64,000 bases of DNA from Pseudomonadota bacterium (GCA_963205335.1 CAUJIM010000038.1:21332-85331); one strand, 5' to 3'. Shown: positions 1 to 8,143, numbered from the stretch's first letter. The notes: generated from the letters alone by a model not told the origin. Program-made: numbers and translations.

Positions 1-654
1 CCGCTGGTGCACGCCGTGCTGCTCGACACCGACCGCCGCGTGGCCGAGGGCAAGGCCGTGGCGGCCAGCTTCCTGCTCTCGTGCGTGCTCTGGCCGGACG
101 TCAAGGCCGGATGGGAGCAGCGCCAGGCACAGGGCGAGCACGCCCTGCCGGCGCTGCAGGCGGCGATCGACGACGTGTTCGCGCGGCGCATCGGCGACGT
201 CTCGGGCCGGGGCAAGCTCGCGGCCGACATGCGCGAGATCTGGGTCATGCAGCCGCGCTTCGAGAAGCGCACCGTGCACAGCGCCTTCGGCATGGTGGCG
301 CACATCCGCTTTCGCGCGGGCTTCGACTTTCTGCGCCTGCGCGCCGACACCGGAGAGGTGAGCGACGAGCTGGTGGGCTGGTGGCAGCAGTTCTCGATCG
401 CCGACGACGCGCGCCGCCAGGACATGCTGGAGCAGGCGCGCGAGGAGCAGCGCCAGCACCAGCGCACCCGCCAGCGCAAGCCCGCGGCCGCCGCGCCGCA
501 CCAGGCGGCCCAGGACGACGGCCCGGCATCGATCGACGACGTGGCCGACGAGGCCGGCAGCGCCGGGGCCGCGCCCAGGAAGCGCCGGCGCCGGCGCCGC
601 AAGCCGGCCGGGCAGGGCGGTGCCGGCGACGGCGACGGCGCGCCTGCGGCGTGA
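1..654 (+). CDS. pcnB: Poly(A) polymerase I (PcnB), C-terminal part
   Basis: The reading frame is open from the first base, so the gene starts outside the window and only the last 217 codons are seen. The sequence matches the C-terminal half of bacterial poly(A) polymerase I, which adds 3' A tails that promote RNA decay: the RNA-binding region (GKLAADMREIWVMQPRFEKR, about residues 71-90 of the visible part) is followed by a helical block and a very basic arginine/lysine tail (RKRRRRRRK) typical of this family. Its stop codon overlaps the GTG start of folK by four bases (GTGA), so the two are probably translationally coupled. A tRNA nucleotidyltransferase is the alternative but lacks such a tail. 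Confidence 0.9.
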   Translation, partial: PLVHAVLLDTDRRVAEGKAVAASFLLSCVLWPDVKAGWEQRQAQGEHALPALQAAIDDVFARRIGDVSGRGKLAADMREIWVMQPRFEKRTVHSAFGMVAHIRFRAGFDFLRLRADTGEVSDELVGWWQQFSIADDARRQDMLEQAREEQRQHQRTRQRKPAAAAPHQAAQDDGPASIDDVADEAGSAGAAPRKRRRRRRKPAGQGGAGDGDGAPAA

Positions 655-1172
655 ACGCCTTCATCGGCCTGGGCGCCAACCTGGGCGACGCGCGCGCCGC
701 CCTGCAGGGCGCCCTGCGGGCGCTGGCGGCGCTGCCGCGCACCCGGCTCGCCGGCGTGTCGTCGCTCTACGCCAGCGCGCCGGTCGACGCGGACGGGCCG
801 GACTACCTGAACGCCGTGGCGTGCCTGGACACGGCGCTCGCCCCGATCGACCTGCTGCACGCGCTGCAGGGCGTGGAGAACGCCGCGGGGCGCCAGCGCC
901 CCTACCGCCATGCGCCGCGCACGCTCGACCTGGACCTCCTGCTCCATGGCGACACGTCCTGCCACGGCGACGAGCTCACCCTGCCGCACCCCCGCATGCA
1001 CGAGCGCGCCTTCGTGCTGCTGCCGCTGGCCGAGCTGGCGCCGCAGCGCGTGAGCGCGGCGCAGCTCGCCGGCGTGGCCGGGCAGCGCATCACGCGCATC
1101 GCCCTGCCTGCCGAATGGGCCGGCTCATTTCATCAAAAAGATAGCTGCCAGCGCTTGACTGGCGGGCGATAG
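651..1172 (+). CDS. folK: 2-amino-4-hydroxy-6-hydroxymethyldihydropteridine pyrophosphokinase
   Basis: HPPK transfers pyrophosphate from ATP to hydroxymethyl-dihydropterin in folate synthesis. The 173-residue protein begins FIGLGANLGD, the classic N-terminus, and has the family signature RPYRHAPRTLDLDLLLHG (about residues 83-100) with the metal-binding DLDLLL and the later LPHPRMHERAFVLLPL block. The GTG start at 651 overlaps the pcnB stop and is the only start that gives the canonical N-terminus. The last 15 or so residues (from FHQKDSCQRL on) come from a short interspersed repeat, so the natural C-terminus has been replaced or extended by repeat DNA. Confidence 0.93.
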   Translation: MNAFIGLGANLGDARAALQGALRALAALPRTRLAGVSSLYASAPVDADGPDYLNAVACLDTALAPIDLLHALQGVENAAGRQRPYRHAPRTLDLDLLLHGDTSCHGDELTLPHPRMHERAFVLLPLAELAPQRVSAAQLAGVAGQRITRIALPAEWAGSFHQKDSCQRLTGGR

Positions 1173-1194
1173 AGCCATTTTTCTTTTAAAAATC
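1131..1194 (+). repeat. Short interspersed repeat, copy 1 (folK 3' end)
   Basis: About 60 bp with the pattern CAAAA-AGATAGCTGCCAGCGCTT, a variable centre, GGCG..AGAGCC and a T-rich end. Related copies lie at about 20.64, 22.33, 31.96, 45.52 and 60.84 kb, four of them inside coding sequences. This copy supplies the last folK codons and the gap to the next gene. I associate this repeat type with Comamonadaceae; the family name is unknown to me. Confidence 0.6.
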
Positions 1195-2257
1195 ATGGCG
1201 GGCTGCCTGCCGGGTGCTTGTCGGCTTCGGTCAGGAATGCATCGGCGAAAAACTCCGCCTCGGGCAGGCCGCGCTCGGCGACGTAGCTCTTGCGCGCGGC
1301 GTTGACCACGACGGGCGCGCCGCAGGCATAGACCTGGTGGCCGGAAAGGTCGGCGAAATCGTCCAGCACGGCCTGGTGGACGAAGCCGCTGCGGCCGCTC
1401 CAGCCGTCTTCGGCCAGCGCGTCGGAGACCACCGGCACGTAGCGCAGCGTGGGCATTTCGGCCACGCGCTGGCGCACCCAGGCGTCCATGTACAGGTCGC
1501 GCGGGCGCCGGCCGCCCCAGTAGAAGACGGCCGGCCGGTGGCTGCCCAGGTGCTGCAGGTGCTCGATCAGGGCCTTGATCGGGGCGAAGCCGGTCCCCGA
1601 GGCCAGCAGCACCAGCGGTTTCTCCGAGTCTTCGCGCAAGTGGAAGCTGCCGAACGGCCCCTCGATGCGCAGGATGTCCTTTTCCTTCATCGCACCGAAG
1701 ACGTGGTCGGTGAAGCGGCCGCCGGGCGTGTGGCGGATGTGCAGCTCCAGCCCCGGCTGCGCCGCCTGCGTGTGCGGCGCGCTGGCCATCGAATAGGAGC
1801 GGCGCGAGCCGTCGCGCAGCAGGAAATCGACGTACTGCCCGGCCCGGTAGCCGAACGCGTCGCCGGCCGGCAGCGCCATGCGCGCGAGCATCACGTCGTC
1901 GGTCGCGCGCTCCAGGCGCGCGACCCGCACCGGGAGCTTGCGCACGGGAAAGCTGTCGGCGGCGCTCACCTGGTCGGATTCGAGCACCACGTCGCCCAGC
2001 GGCACCGCGCTGCAGGCCAGCACCAGGCCGCGCGCCTCTTCGTCCGGGCTCAGGGCGCCGCCCAGGTGCTCGCGCAGGCGCACCTCGCCGCTCACCCGCA
2101 GGCACTTGCACGAGCCGCAGGCGCCGTCCTTGCAGCCGTAGGGCAGGCCGACGCCCTGGCGGATGGCCGCCGCCAGGATGGTCTCGTCCTGGCGCACCTC
2201 GAAGGTGCGGCCGCTGGGCTGGACGGTGACGGTGTGCGTGGCCTCGTGACCGGTCAT
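1193..2257 (-). CDS. 2Fe-2S ferredoxin / FAD-NAD(P)H reductase fusion (CDP-6-deoxy-glucoseen reductase-like)
   Basis: A 354-residue electron-transfer flavoprotein. Residues 1-95 are a plant-type [2Fe-2S] ferredoxin domain with the C-x4-C-x2-C motif in YGCKDGACGSCKC and a fourth cysteine in VLACSA. An FNR-type FAD domain follows (RSYSMASAP) and then an NAD(P)-binding domain (LLASGTGFAPIKALIEHL, YACGAP near the end). Proteins like this are often annotated as CDP-6-deoxy-L-threo-D-glycero-4-hexulose-3-dehydrase reductase (AscD-like) or as oxygenase reductases. No partner oxygenase is adjacent, so the substrate is unknown. The ATG at 2257 is chosen because the sequence upstream in the same frame is not protein-like. 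It is divergent from the following plus-strand gene. Confidence 0.85.
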   Translation of the reverse strand: MTGHEATHTVTVQPSGRTFEVRQDETILAAAIRQGVGLPYGCKDGACGSCKCLRVSGEVRLREHLGGALSPDEEARGLVLACSAVPLGDVVLESDQVSAADSFPVRKLPVRVARLERATDDVMLARMALPAGDAFGYRAGQYVDFLLRDGSRRSYSMASAPHTQAAQPGLELHIRHTPGGRFTDHVFGAMKEKDILRIEGPFGSFHLREDSEKPLVLLASGTGFAPIKALIEHLQHLGSHRPAVFYWGGRRPRDLYMDAWVRQRVAEMPTLRYVPVVSDALAEDGWSGRSGFVHQAVLDDFADLSGHQVYACGAPVVVNAARKSYVAERGLPEAEFFADAFLTEADKHPAGSPP

Positions 2258-2302
2258 GCTCTGGGTATCCTTGCAAACATCGACGACGGAAAGTTTTTGA
2301 TT

Positions 2303-3244
2303 GTGCCTTCGAACCAGAGTCCCCTCGGAGCCCTGCCATCGCGGTTTCGCCGCACGCGGGTGCTGGTCGTGGGCTGCGGCGACGTGGGCCTGCGCACCGC
2401 GCGCGCGCTCGGCGCCGGCACCGGCCGGGTGCGGCTGCTGGCACTGACCTCGTCGCCCGAAAGAAGGCCGGCGCTGCGGGCCGCCGGCATCACGCCGCTT
2501 GCCGGCAACCTCGACGACGCGGCGAGCCTGGCGCGGCTGGCGGGCATCGCCCGGCACGTGCTGCACCTGGCGCCGCCGCCGGGGCAGGGGACGCGCGACC
2601 CGCGCACCGCGGCGCTGGTACGGGCGCTGGCGCGGCGCACGCTGCCGCACTCGCTTGTCTACCTGTCCACCACCGGCGTGTACGGCGACTGCCAGGGCGC
2701 CTGGGTCGACGAGACCCGCGCCGTGGCGCCGCGCACCGACCGCGCGCTGCGGCGCGTGCACGCCGAGTCGCTGCTGCGCGCGTTCGGGCGCACCGGCGTG
2801 CGCGTGGCGCTGCTGCGCGCACCGGGCATCTACGCCGCCGACCGGTCCAACGGCACCCCGCGCCAGCGGCTGCTGGCCGCGACGCCGGTGCTGCGCGCGC
2901 AGGACGACGTGTTCGTCAGCCACATCCACGCCGACGACCTGGCCCGCGCCTGCGCGGTAGCGCTGTGGCGGGGGCGCTGCCAGCGCAGCGTGCACGTGAG
3001 CGACGCCAGCGACCTGCGCATGGGCGACTATTTCGACCTGGCGGCCGACCTGTACGGGCTGCCCAGGCCGGAGCGCATCGCGCGCTCCGAGGCGCCCCGG
3101 CACATCGCGCCGGCACTGCTGGCCTTCATGAGCGAGTCGCGGCGCCTCGCGACCGACCGCCTGCGCCGCGAGCTGCGCCTGCGCCTGCGCTACCCGACGG
3201 TGCGCGAGGGCCTGGCCGCCGGGCTGCCCGGTCAGCGCGGGTAG
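2303..3244 (+). CDS. NAD(P)-dependent epimerase/dehydratase-like SDR protein (YeeZ type)
   Basis: About 313 residues of an extended SDR fold. An N-terminal Rossmann motif (VLVVGCGDVGLRTARAL, near residue 20) is followed by HVLHLAPPPGQGTRDP and LVYLSTTGVYGDCQGAWVDE, the region holding the SDR serine and tyrosine (STTGVYGD). This arrangement matches YeeZ-like proteins of unknown substrate. The GTG at 2303 has a GGAAAG sequence nine bases upstream; a TTG at 2297 is the alternative. It is divergent from the ferredoxin-reductase gene, and its last 13 bases overlap the 3' end of the convergent DUF4124 gene. Confidence 0.8.
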   Translation: MPSNQSPLGALPSRFRRTRVLVVGCGDVGLRTARALGAGTGRVRLLALTSSPERRPALRAAGITPLAGNLDDAASLARLAGIARHVLHLAPPPGQGTRDPRTAALVRALARRTLPHSLVYLSTTGVYGDCQGAWVDETRAVAPRTDRALRRVHAESLLRAFGRTGVRVALLRAPGIYAADRSNGTPRQRLLAATPVLRAQDDVFVSHIHADDLARACAVALWRGRCQRSVHVSDASDLRMGDYFDLAADLYGLPRPERIARSEAPRHIAPALLAFMSESRRLATDRLRRELRLRLRYPTVREGLAAGLPGQRG

Positions 3245-3879
3245 CTGTTGCCCTGCCTGTCGTAGCAGCGGAAGACATTGCACTGCACCATTTCCGGTGC
3301 GCGCTGCGGCGGCCTCGGCCGCGCAGGCACCACCACCACCGGGGGCAGGTAGACGGGCGCCTCGTACGCCGGGCGGTAGGCCTGGCGGTTCTGCAGCCGG
3401 GCCAGTTCCGCCGGGTGCAGGCACGCCTGATCGGCGGCGTGCTGCGCCGCGTCGATGCGGGACCGGGTGTCGTACAGCGAGGGGTCGAGCGTGGAGACCA
3501 GGCCCTGCAGCGTCTGGCGCGCCTGCAGGCAGGCGGGCGAGCGCGCGGGGTCTTCAGCCGCGTGCCGGCGGGCGGCGGGTGCGCTGCCCTCGTGCGGCGC
3601 GTCCTGCCCCTGCTGCGCCTCGCGCTGTTCGCGCTTGAGCCGCAAGGCCTGCTCGGCCTGTTCGCGCTCCTGCCGTATCTCCTCCGGCGTCTGGCGCGGC
3701 GCCACTTCACGGCGGCTCTGCCCGCTGGCGCATGGACCGTCGGTATAGGTGACGCTGCCCGTGGCCGGATCGGTGCAGCGGACGACCTGCGCAGGCGAGG
3801 CCAGCGGCACGGCCAGGAACAGCGCGGCAACCAGCAGCGCGCAGCGGCTCGGACCGTCCCACGACCGGCTGCATCCCAT
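3232..3879 (-). CDS. DUF4124 domain protein, secreted
   Basis: A 215-residue protein with a signal peptide (hydrophobic LLVAALFLAVPLASPA, cleavage likely after SPA). Next comes a DUF4124 module, the short beta domain with the pattern VVRCTDPATGSVTYTDGPC that is very common in Burkholderiales envelope proteins. The middle (residues about 65-100) is a charged, glutamine-rich coiled coil, and the end is proline-rich. Function unknown. It overlaps the end of the convergent SDR gene by 13 bases and lies 12 bases downstream of the lipoprotein gene on the same strand. Confidence 0.75.
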   Translation of the reverse strand: MGCSRSWDGPSRCALLVAALFLAVPLASPAQVVRCTDPATGSVTYTDGPCASGQSRREVAPRQTPEEIRQEREQAEQALRLKREQREAQQGQDAPHEGSAPAARRHAAEDPARSPACLQARQTLQGLVSTLDPSLYDTRSRIDAAQHAADQACLHPAELARLQNRQAYRPAYEAPVYLPPVVVVPARPRPPQRAPEMVQCNVFRCYDRQGNSYPR

Positions 3880-3891
3880 GGCGTCTCCTCG

Positions 3892-4377
3892 TCAGCGCGA
3901 AGGCCCGCGCTCGCCGCGCTGGCGGCGGTCGCCGTCCGCATCCGCATCGGCAGGGCGCGGGCGGCGCTGCCACTCGCGCGGCGCCGCCGATGCGCCCGGG
4001 GGGCGGGCCGCAGGCCTGTCGCCGTGCGCCTGCGGGGGGCGCGCGTGCGGGCCCGGCTCCGGCGGCCGGTCCGGTCGGTGCAGCCGCGGCGGCGGCTCCC
4101 GACGGCCGTCCCAACGCGGCGGCTCGCGCCAGCGCGGGCCGATCCAGAACTGCTCCCGTACCACGACCGGGGGAGGGCCATACACCCATGCGGGATCCGC
4201 CGGCACCACGTAGTAGGGCGCCGTCGGGTACGTCGCGCCATAACCCGGGCCGCCATAGCCGCCATAGCCGTCGTAGTCGGCCACCGGCACCGCGCAACCG
4301 GCCAGCAGCAGCAGCGACAGCGCGGCCATGGTCGCGGCAGCGGGACGTAGAAGGCCTGGTGTCTTGACAGTGTTCAT
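3892..4377 (-). CDS. Proline/tyrosine-rich lipoprotein, hypothetical
   Basis: 161 residues. A type II signal peptide ends in the lipobox LLAGC (cysteine at about residue 28), so the protein is probably anchored to the inner leaflet of the outer membrane. The mature part starts with a glycine/tyrosine-rich stretch (YDGYGGYGGPGYG), has the segment VVREQFWIGPRW, and ends in a long disordered Pro/Arg-rich tail. I do not recognise a family with a known function. It is probably cotranscribed with the DUF4124 gene just downstream. Confidence 0.65.
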   Translation of the reverse strand: MNTVKTPGLLRPAAATMAALSLLLLAGCAVPVADYDGYGGYGGPGYGATYPTAPYYVVPADPAWVYGPPPVVVREQFWIGPRWREPPRWDGRREPPPRLHRPDRPPEPGPHARPPQAHGDRPAARPPGASAAPREWQRRPRPADADADGDRRQRGERGPSR

Positions 4378-4524
4378 TGCCGTGAGACGCCCCAGCGCCC
4401 GTCGCGGTTGACCAGAAGCGCCGGTTTTACCCTTTCTTTACCTGTGGCAGCGCTGAACGAGTCCCTTGCGCGCCGCGCATCCCCGCTTTGGACGGTCTGC
4501 GGCATTGCGAATTTCAGCATTGCC

Positions 4525-5766
4525 CTATACGACCCCTTGCGCCCGCAGGGCGGCGATGGCCTGGGCATCCAGGCCCCATTCGCCCAGCACCTCGTCGGTA
4601 TGCTGGCCCAGTGCCGGTGGCGCCGTGTGGTAGGCCACGGGGGTATCCGACAGGCGTATCGGACTGGCGACGGTGGCGATGTGGCCGATGCCATCGCCGC
4701 CGTCGCGCGGCAGATCGACGCGCAGGCCGCGCGAGCGCACCTGCGGGTTGTCGAAGGCCTGCGCGATGGTGTTGATCGGCCCGCAGGGCACCGCCTTGTC
4801 GTGCAACAGCTCGATCCACTGCGCACTGGTGCGCCCGCGCAGCACCGGCTCCATGAGCGCGAGCAGGGCGGCGCGGTGGCGCACGCGCGCGCTGTTGCTG
4901 GCAAAGCGCGGGTCCCGGGCCCACGCGTCCTGCCCGATGGCACTGCAAAAGCGCGCGAACTGCCCATCGTTGCCGATGGCGAGCAGCACATGGCCGTCGC
5001 TGGTCGCGAAATCCTGGTAGGGCGCGAGGCTCGGATGGCTGTTGCCCGCCCGCATCGGCGCCGTGCCGGTCGCGAGGAAACTCGCCGCCTGGTTGGCCAG
5101 CACCGCCATGCCCACGTCCAGCAGCGCGGTGTCGATGTACTGGCCTCGCCCGGTGCGCTCGCGCGCATGCAGCGCGGCCAGGATGGCGTTGCTCGCATAC
5201 AGGCCGGTGAACACGTCGACCACGGCCACGCCGGCCCTGAGCGGGCCGCCGCCCGGCTCCCCGTCCGGGTGGCCGGTGATGCTCATCAGCCCGCACATCG
5301 CCTGCACCATGAGGTCATAGCCGGCGCGCCCGGCATACGGCCCATCCTGGCCGAATCCCGTGATCGAGCAATAGACCAGCCGGGGATTGGCCGCCCGCAG
5401 GCTCTCGTAGTCCAGCCCGTACCGCGCCAGCCCGCCAACCTTGAAGTTTTCCACCACCACGTCCACCCGCGCGGCGATGCGCCGCAGCAGCGCCTGGCCG
5501 GCGGGGTGCGCCATGTCCACGGTGATGGAGCGCTTGTTGCGGTTGCACGCCGTGTAGTAGCTCGCCTGGTCGGTCGCGCGCCCGGCGGCATCGTGCAGGA
5601 ACGGCGGCCCCCAGTGGCGCGTGTCGTCCCCGCTGCCCGGGCGCTCCACCTTCACCACGTCCGCCCCCAGGTCGGCCAGCAGCTGCGTGCACCAGGGGCC
5701 GGCAAGCACGCGCGACAGATCGAGCACCTGGATGCCGGCAAGAGCGCCGCGGGCGGGAGTTTTCAT
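4525..5766 (-). CDS. CaiB/BaiF family CoA transferase
   Basis: A 413-residue class III CoA transferase, which moves CoA between organic acids through an aspartyl-CoA thioester. Family marks are VLDLSRVLAGPWCTQLLADLG at the N-terminus, VVKVERPGSGDDTR, NRNKRSITVD, and the catalytic aspartate in YIDTALLDVGMAVLANQ (about residue 175). The length fits the formyl-CoA:oxalate/succinyl-CoA transferase group, but the substrate cannot be told from sequence. The ATG at 5766 is taken because the frame upstream is not family-like. It is a single gene with no adjacent acyl-CoA enzyme. Confidence 0.9.
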   Translation of the reverse strand: MKTPARGALAGIQVLDLSRVLAGPWCTQLLADLGADVVKVERPGSGDDTRHWGPPFLHDAAGRATDQASYYTACNRNKRSITVDMAHPAGQALLRRIAARVDVVVENFKVGGLARYGLDYESLRAANPRLVYCSITGFGQDGPYAGRAGYDLMVQAMCGLMSITGHPDGEPGGGPLRAGVAVVDVFTGLYASNAILAALHARERTGRGQYIDTALLDVGMAVLANQAASFLATGTAPMRAGNSHPSLAPYQDFATSDGHVLLAIGNDGQFARFCSAIGQDAWARDPRFASNSARVRHRAALLALMEPVLRGRTSAQWIELLHDKAVPCGPINTIAQAFDNPQVRSRGLRVDLPRDGGDGIGHIATVASPIRLSDTPVAYHTAPPALGQHTDEVLGEWGLDAQAIAALRAQGVV

Positions 5767-5920
5767 GGGAAAGTGATTTAAACGCTTGTTGGTACTGCGT
5801 AAGCAGCTACGAAAAATGTAGTGCAGCGCGACGAAGGAAACCGCTCCATCGTAAGCGCCAAAGGAACGCCCGGGCGACGGCAGGCTCCAACCCGCATGCC
5901 AACCGGTTGGGAGAAGCGCG

Positions 5921-6139
5921 ATGACCATGAATGCACACACCGATGGGTTCGATGCGACCTTCGACGAAATCGCCGTGCTCAAGCACCTGGAAATGCGCCA
6001 GACCCTGAGCGTGCCCGAAGCGTTGCGCCAGCACCTGCCCGGGCGCCTCGCCGAAGCCGGCTACATCACCAAGACCGCCCAGGGCCAGTACACGCTGACC
6101 GAAGCGGGCCGCAACCTGATTCGCCGCCAGGCCCGCTGA
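5921..6139 (+). CDS. Small hypothetical protein, winged-helix-like
   Basis: 72 residues starting MTMNAHTDGFDATFDE, with a clear ribosome binding site (GGAGAAG, 5910-5916) four bases before the ATG. The pattern EIAVLKHLEMRQTLSVPEAL followed by LAEAGYITKTAQGQYTLTEAGRNLI looks like a small winged-helix fold, whose wing ends in the T-x-x-G-R-x-L seen in many marR/arsR-like domains. Function not known. It lies just upstream of the HU-type gene. Confidence 0.6.
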   Translation: MTMNAHTDGFDATFDEIAVLKHLEMRQTLSVPEALRQHLPGRLAEAGYITKTAQGQYTLTEAGRNLIRRQAR

Positions 6140-6258
6140 GCGCCTGGGAGGGCAACGAAGCGGCGGGAAGCCCGATCGTGGCCAACAACGGGTGGGGAAC
6201 TGCAGCGCACATCGGATATAAACCGGAGATTGCAACCACCCTCATGGACACCATCCAC

Positions 6259-6570
6259 ATGAACCGCGCCGAACTCGTCGAAATCCTGGCCACCAAGAAC
6301 GACCTGTCCAAGACAGCTGCCAATGCTGTGCTCGACACCCTGATCGACACCATCCAGACCGCAGTGAAGAAGGGCAACGCAGTACAGCTGGTCGGTTTCG
6401 GCACTTTCAAGTCCGCCAGGCGTGCCGCGCGCACCGGCAAGAATCCCGCCACGGGTGCAGCGCTCAAGATCCCCGCCTCCACGGTGCCCAAGTTCGTGCC
6501 CGGCGCGAAGTTCAAGGCCGTGGTCGATCCCAAGGCTGCCAAGCGCAAGGCCGAGAAGGCCGGCAAGTAA
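6259..6570 (+). CDS. HU-family DNA-binding protein
   Basis: A histone-like nucleoid protein of about 103 residues: MNRAELVEILATKNDLSKTA, then the DNA-binding arm region GNAVQLVGFGTFKSARRAAR-TGKNPATGAALKIPA, with the conserved proline of the intercalating arm (NPATG). A lysine-rich tail (DPKAAKRKAEKAGK) extends it beyond the usual 90 residues. ATG 6259 gives the family N-terminus; an in-frame ATG at 6244 would add five residues, and a GGAG at 6225 fits it only loosely. A strong terminator follows. Confidence 0.88.
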   Translation: MNRAELVEILATKNDLSKTAANAVLDTLIDTIQTAVKKGNAVQLVGFGTFKSARRAARTGKNPATGAALKIPASTVPKFVPGAKFKAVVDPKAAKRKAEKAGK

Positions 6571-6588
6571 GCCAGCGCGCTTTCCCGC

Positions 6589-6624
6589 GCCGTCCGCGAG
6601 CGAGCAGTTCCGGACGGCTTTTTT
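6589..6624 (+). terminator. Rho-independent terminator after the HU gene
   Basis: An inverted repeat GCCGTCCG / CGGACGGC with a 14-base loop is followed by six T residues, placed 19 bases after the HU stop codon. Confidence 0.85.
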
Positions 6625-6671
6625 GTGGGAGGCTGCTACGCTCTCCCTCATCCATAGCTCAGGTGGAAACG

Positions 6672-7124
6672 ATGACAGCTTTCTCCGATGCATTTCGGGC
6701 CGAGGTCCTGCGCATGGCGCGCAAGGAAATCAAGGGCGGACTGGGGAATCTGCGCAAGACCGTCACGGCGCAGCGCTCCGAGATCGCGGCGCTCAAGCGG
6801 GAGATGAAGACCCTTGCGGCGCAGATGAAGGCGCTGAACAAGGCCGCGGGGCGCAAGGCCGGGACCGGCGAGGCCCAGGAACAGGACGCGCAAGCGCCGG
6901 AGCGCCGCAAGCGGCAGTTCCACTTCAAGGCCGAGGTACTTGCGGGCAAGCGCGAACAGCTAGGCCTCTCGCAGCAGGCCATGGCGGCACTGCTGGGGGC
7001 ATCGACCTTGTCCGTTTCCCGATGGGAGGGCGGCAAGGTGATGCCGAGGGCGGCGCAGCTCGAGCGCATTCGGTCGGTGCTGAAGATGGGAAAGAGGGAG
7101 GCTCGGGCCAGGCTGCAGGGCTGA
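6672..7124 (+). CDS. Helix-turn-helix protein with N-terminal coiled coil
   Basis: 150 residues. The first 60 form a lysine/glutamate-rich amphipathic helix (VTAQRSEIAALKREMKTLAA), predicted coiled coil. The C-terminal 60 residues are an XRE/Cro-type HTH: LAGKREQLGLSQQAMAALLG followed by STLSVSRWEGGKVMPRAAQL. The ATG at 6672 is preceded by AGGTGG five bases upstream, better placed than the GTG at 6663. Probably a DNA-binding regulator; its targets are unknown and no toxin partner is adjacent. Confidence 0.75.
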   Translation: MTAFSDAFRAEVLRMARKEIKGGLGNLRKTVTAQRSEIAALKREMKTLAAQMKALNKAAGRKAGTGEAQEQDAQAPERRKRQFHFKAEVLAGKREQLGLSQQAMAALLGASTLSVSRWEGGKVMPRAAQLERIRSVLKMGKREARARLQG

Positions 7125-7178
7125 GCTTGCACGCATCTCCGTCGACCTCATGCACCCCGCATCGCGGTTGCCGCGCAA

Positions 7179-7736
7179 TCACCAAGACGCCTGAACGCCA
7201 TCGGGTAGCTTCGGCCGCATCGCCTTCCTGCGGTCGAAGCGCTCGCCATCGGCGACGAAAGTGCCGTCGCCGACGGCGTGCAGCATGCACTGATCGGGTT
7301 TGCCGCGATCGACATACGCGGCCAGGCCATCGAGTACAACGATGCCGTGAGGGGCGATGATCTCGGAGACCTTGCATTCGATGTTCGCCAGGCACTGCGC
7401 GACCAGCGGAGCCTGCACGTGTTTGGCCTCGGCGGGAGTGAGGCCGAAGCGCGTGAACTTGTCGGTGTCCGCACCCGAGCAGGTGCCGATGCCTACGACG
7501 GTGTCGAGCAGGTCGGCGGACGGGATGGCGATTACGCATTCGCGCGCCTCTTCCAGCGCGGTGAACGAATGGTTCCACGCACCGGTGCAGATCGCAAAGC
7601 GCGGCGTGAAGTCCATCACCATCGTCCACGAGATGGTCATGATGTTGTTCCGCCCCGCATGGCGGGTCGTGACCAGCACCACTGGGCCGGGTTCGAGCAG
7701 CGTGAAGATTTTCGCGGCAGCAAGGGGTTTCATCAT
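7179..7736 (-). CDS. Flavin reductase family protein
   Basis: About 185 residues with the FMN-binding split-barrel of flavin reductase-like proteins: PGPVVLVTTRHAGRNNIMTISWTMVMDF near the N-terminus (the N-x-M-x-x-S-W motif) and a second conserved region LLDTVVGIGTCSGADTDKF. These enzymes reduce FMN with NAD(P)H or bind flavin for another purpose. The ATG at 7736 has AAGGAG six bases upstream; starts further upstream lack one. It stands alone, with no monooxygenase partner nearby. Confidence 0.8.
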   Translation of the reverse strand: MMKPLAAAKIFTLLEPGPVVLVTTRHAGRNNIMTISWTMVMDFTPRFAICTGAWNHSFTALEEARECVIAIPSADLLDTVVGIGTCSGADTDKFTRFGLTPAEAKHVQAPLVAQCLANIECKVSEIIAPHGIVVLDGLAAYVDRGKPDQCMLHAVGDGTFVADGERFDRRKAMRPKLPDGVQASW

Positions 7737-7781
7737 GCCGGACTCCTTCATCGATCCGTCCTGGGTCGGGATCACCAAAGA

Positions 7782-7815
7782 AAAAGCCGCTTCTGCCTGA
7801 ACAGAAGCGGCTTTT
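7782..7815 (-). terminator. Terminator downstream of the tRNA-Leu gene
   Basis: A 14-base perfect stem (AAAAGCCGCTTCTG / CAGAAGCGGCTTTT) with a six-base loop. Read on the minus strand it ends in TTTTTCTTT, seven bases after the CCA end of the split tRNA-Leu. Confidence 0.85.
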
Positions 7816-7821
7816 CCGGGT

Positions 7822-8143
7822 TGGTGCCCGGGGCCGGAATCGAACCGGCACGCCTTGCGGCGGGGGATTTTCTTCCCACTTCGGCTTTCGCCGCCGCCGT
7901 TTCCGAAGAAACGGCGTTCGTGGTCTGGAGCACGCCTTCACCATGGCCTTGCGGCCTTAGGTGCCCGCCGTCTGCTCTCTACACCTTCCGAGGCGCCTTT
8001 CGGCTCCAGGGCTTGGCTCGGTATTAGCTCGGACTTGCATCCAGGGCCTTCGCCGAGTTTGACGGGCTTCACCTCCGGGGTTTCCCCCGGAGGGCTCAAA
8101 TTTGGTCTGAGTCCCCTGCGTCTACCAATTTCACCACCCGGGC
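7822..8143 (-). tRNA. tRNA-Leu(CAA), interrupted by a group I intron
   Basis: The 5' exon (8143-8109, 35 nt) begins GCCCGGGTGGTGAAATTGG and ends GGGGACTC. The 3' exon (7871-7822, 50 nt) begins AAAATCCCCC and ends CCCCGGGCACCA. Joined, they give a normal 85-nt class II tRNA with encoded CCA: acceptor stem GCCCGGG/CCCGGGC, anticodon stem GGGGA/TCCCC, loop CTCAAAA with anticodon CAA, a long variable arm CGCCGCAAGGCG and T-loop TTCGATT. The 237 nt between the exons is a group I intron, placed after the first anticodon base. Confidence 0.93.
7872..8108 (-). ncRNA. Group I self-splicing intron (IC3-like) in the tRNA-Leu anticodon
   Basis: A 237-nt intron with no ORF. Its core resembles the known Azoarcus tRNA-Ile intron. 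P2 is a GAAA-capped hairpin (CTCCGGGG/CCCCGGAG, 8073-8092). P3 is GCCCGTC paired with GAC-GGC-GGGC, then AAACTCGGCGAAGG. The conserved AAGGTGTAGAGA leads into P7, GAGCA/TGCTC, which covaries with GACTA/TAGTC in Azoarcus. ACCTAAGG and ATGGTGAAGG form P8, and a UUCG-capped hairpin (CGCCGTTTC/GAAACGGCG) forms P9. The last base is G (omega G). Splicing should need only GTP and Mg2+. The internal guide appears to pair the exon end CUC with GAG, so the base before the cut is C, not the usual U. Confidence 0.9.

Noticed and set aside
2258..3424. N-terminal extension of the ferredoxin-reductase frame on the minus strand
   Set aside because: The sequence is Arg/Gly/Gln-rich antisense of the SDR gene; the ferredoxin domain begins properly at the ATG at 2257.
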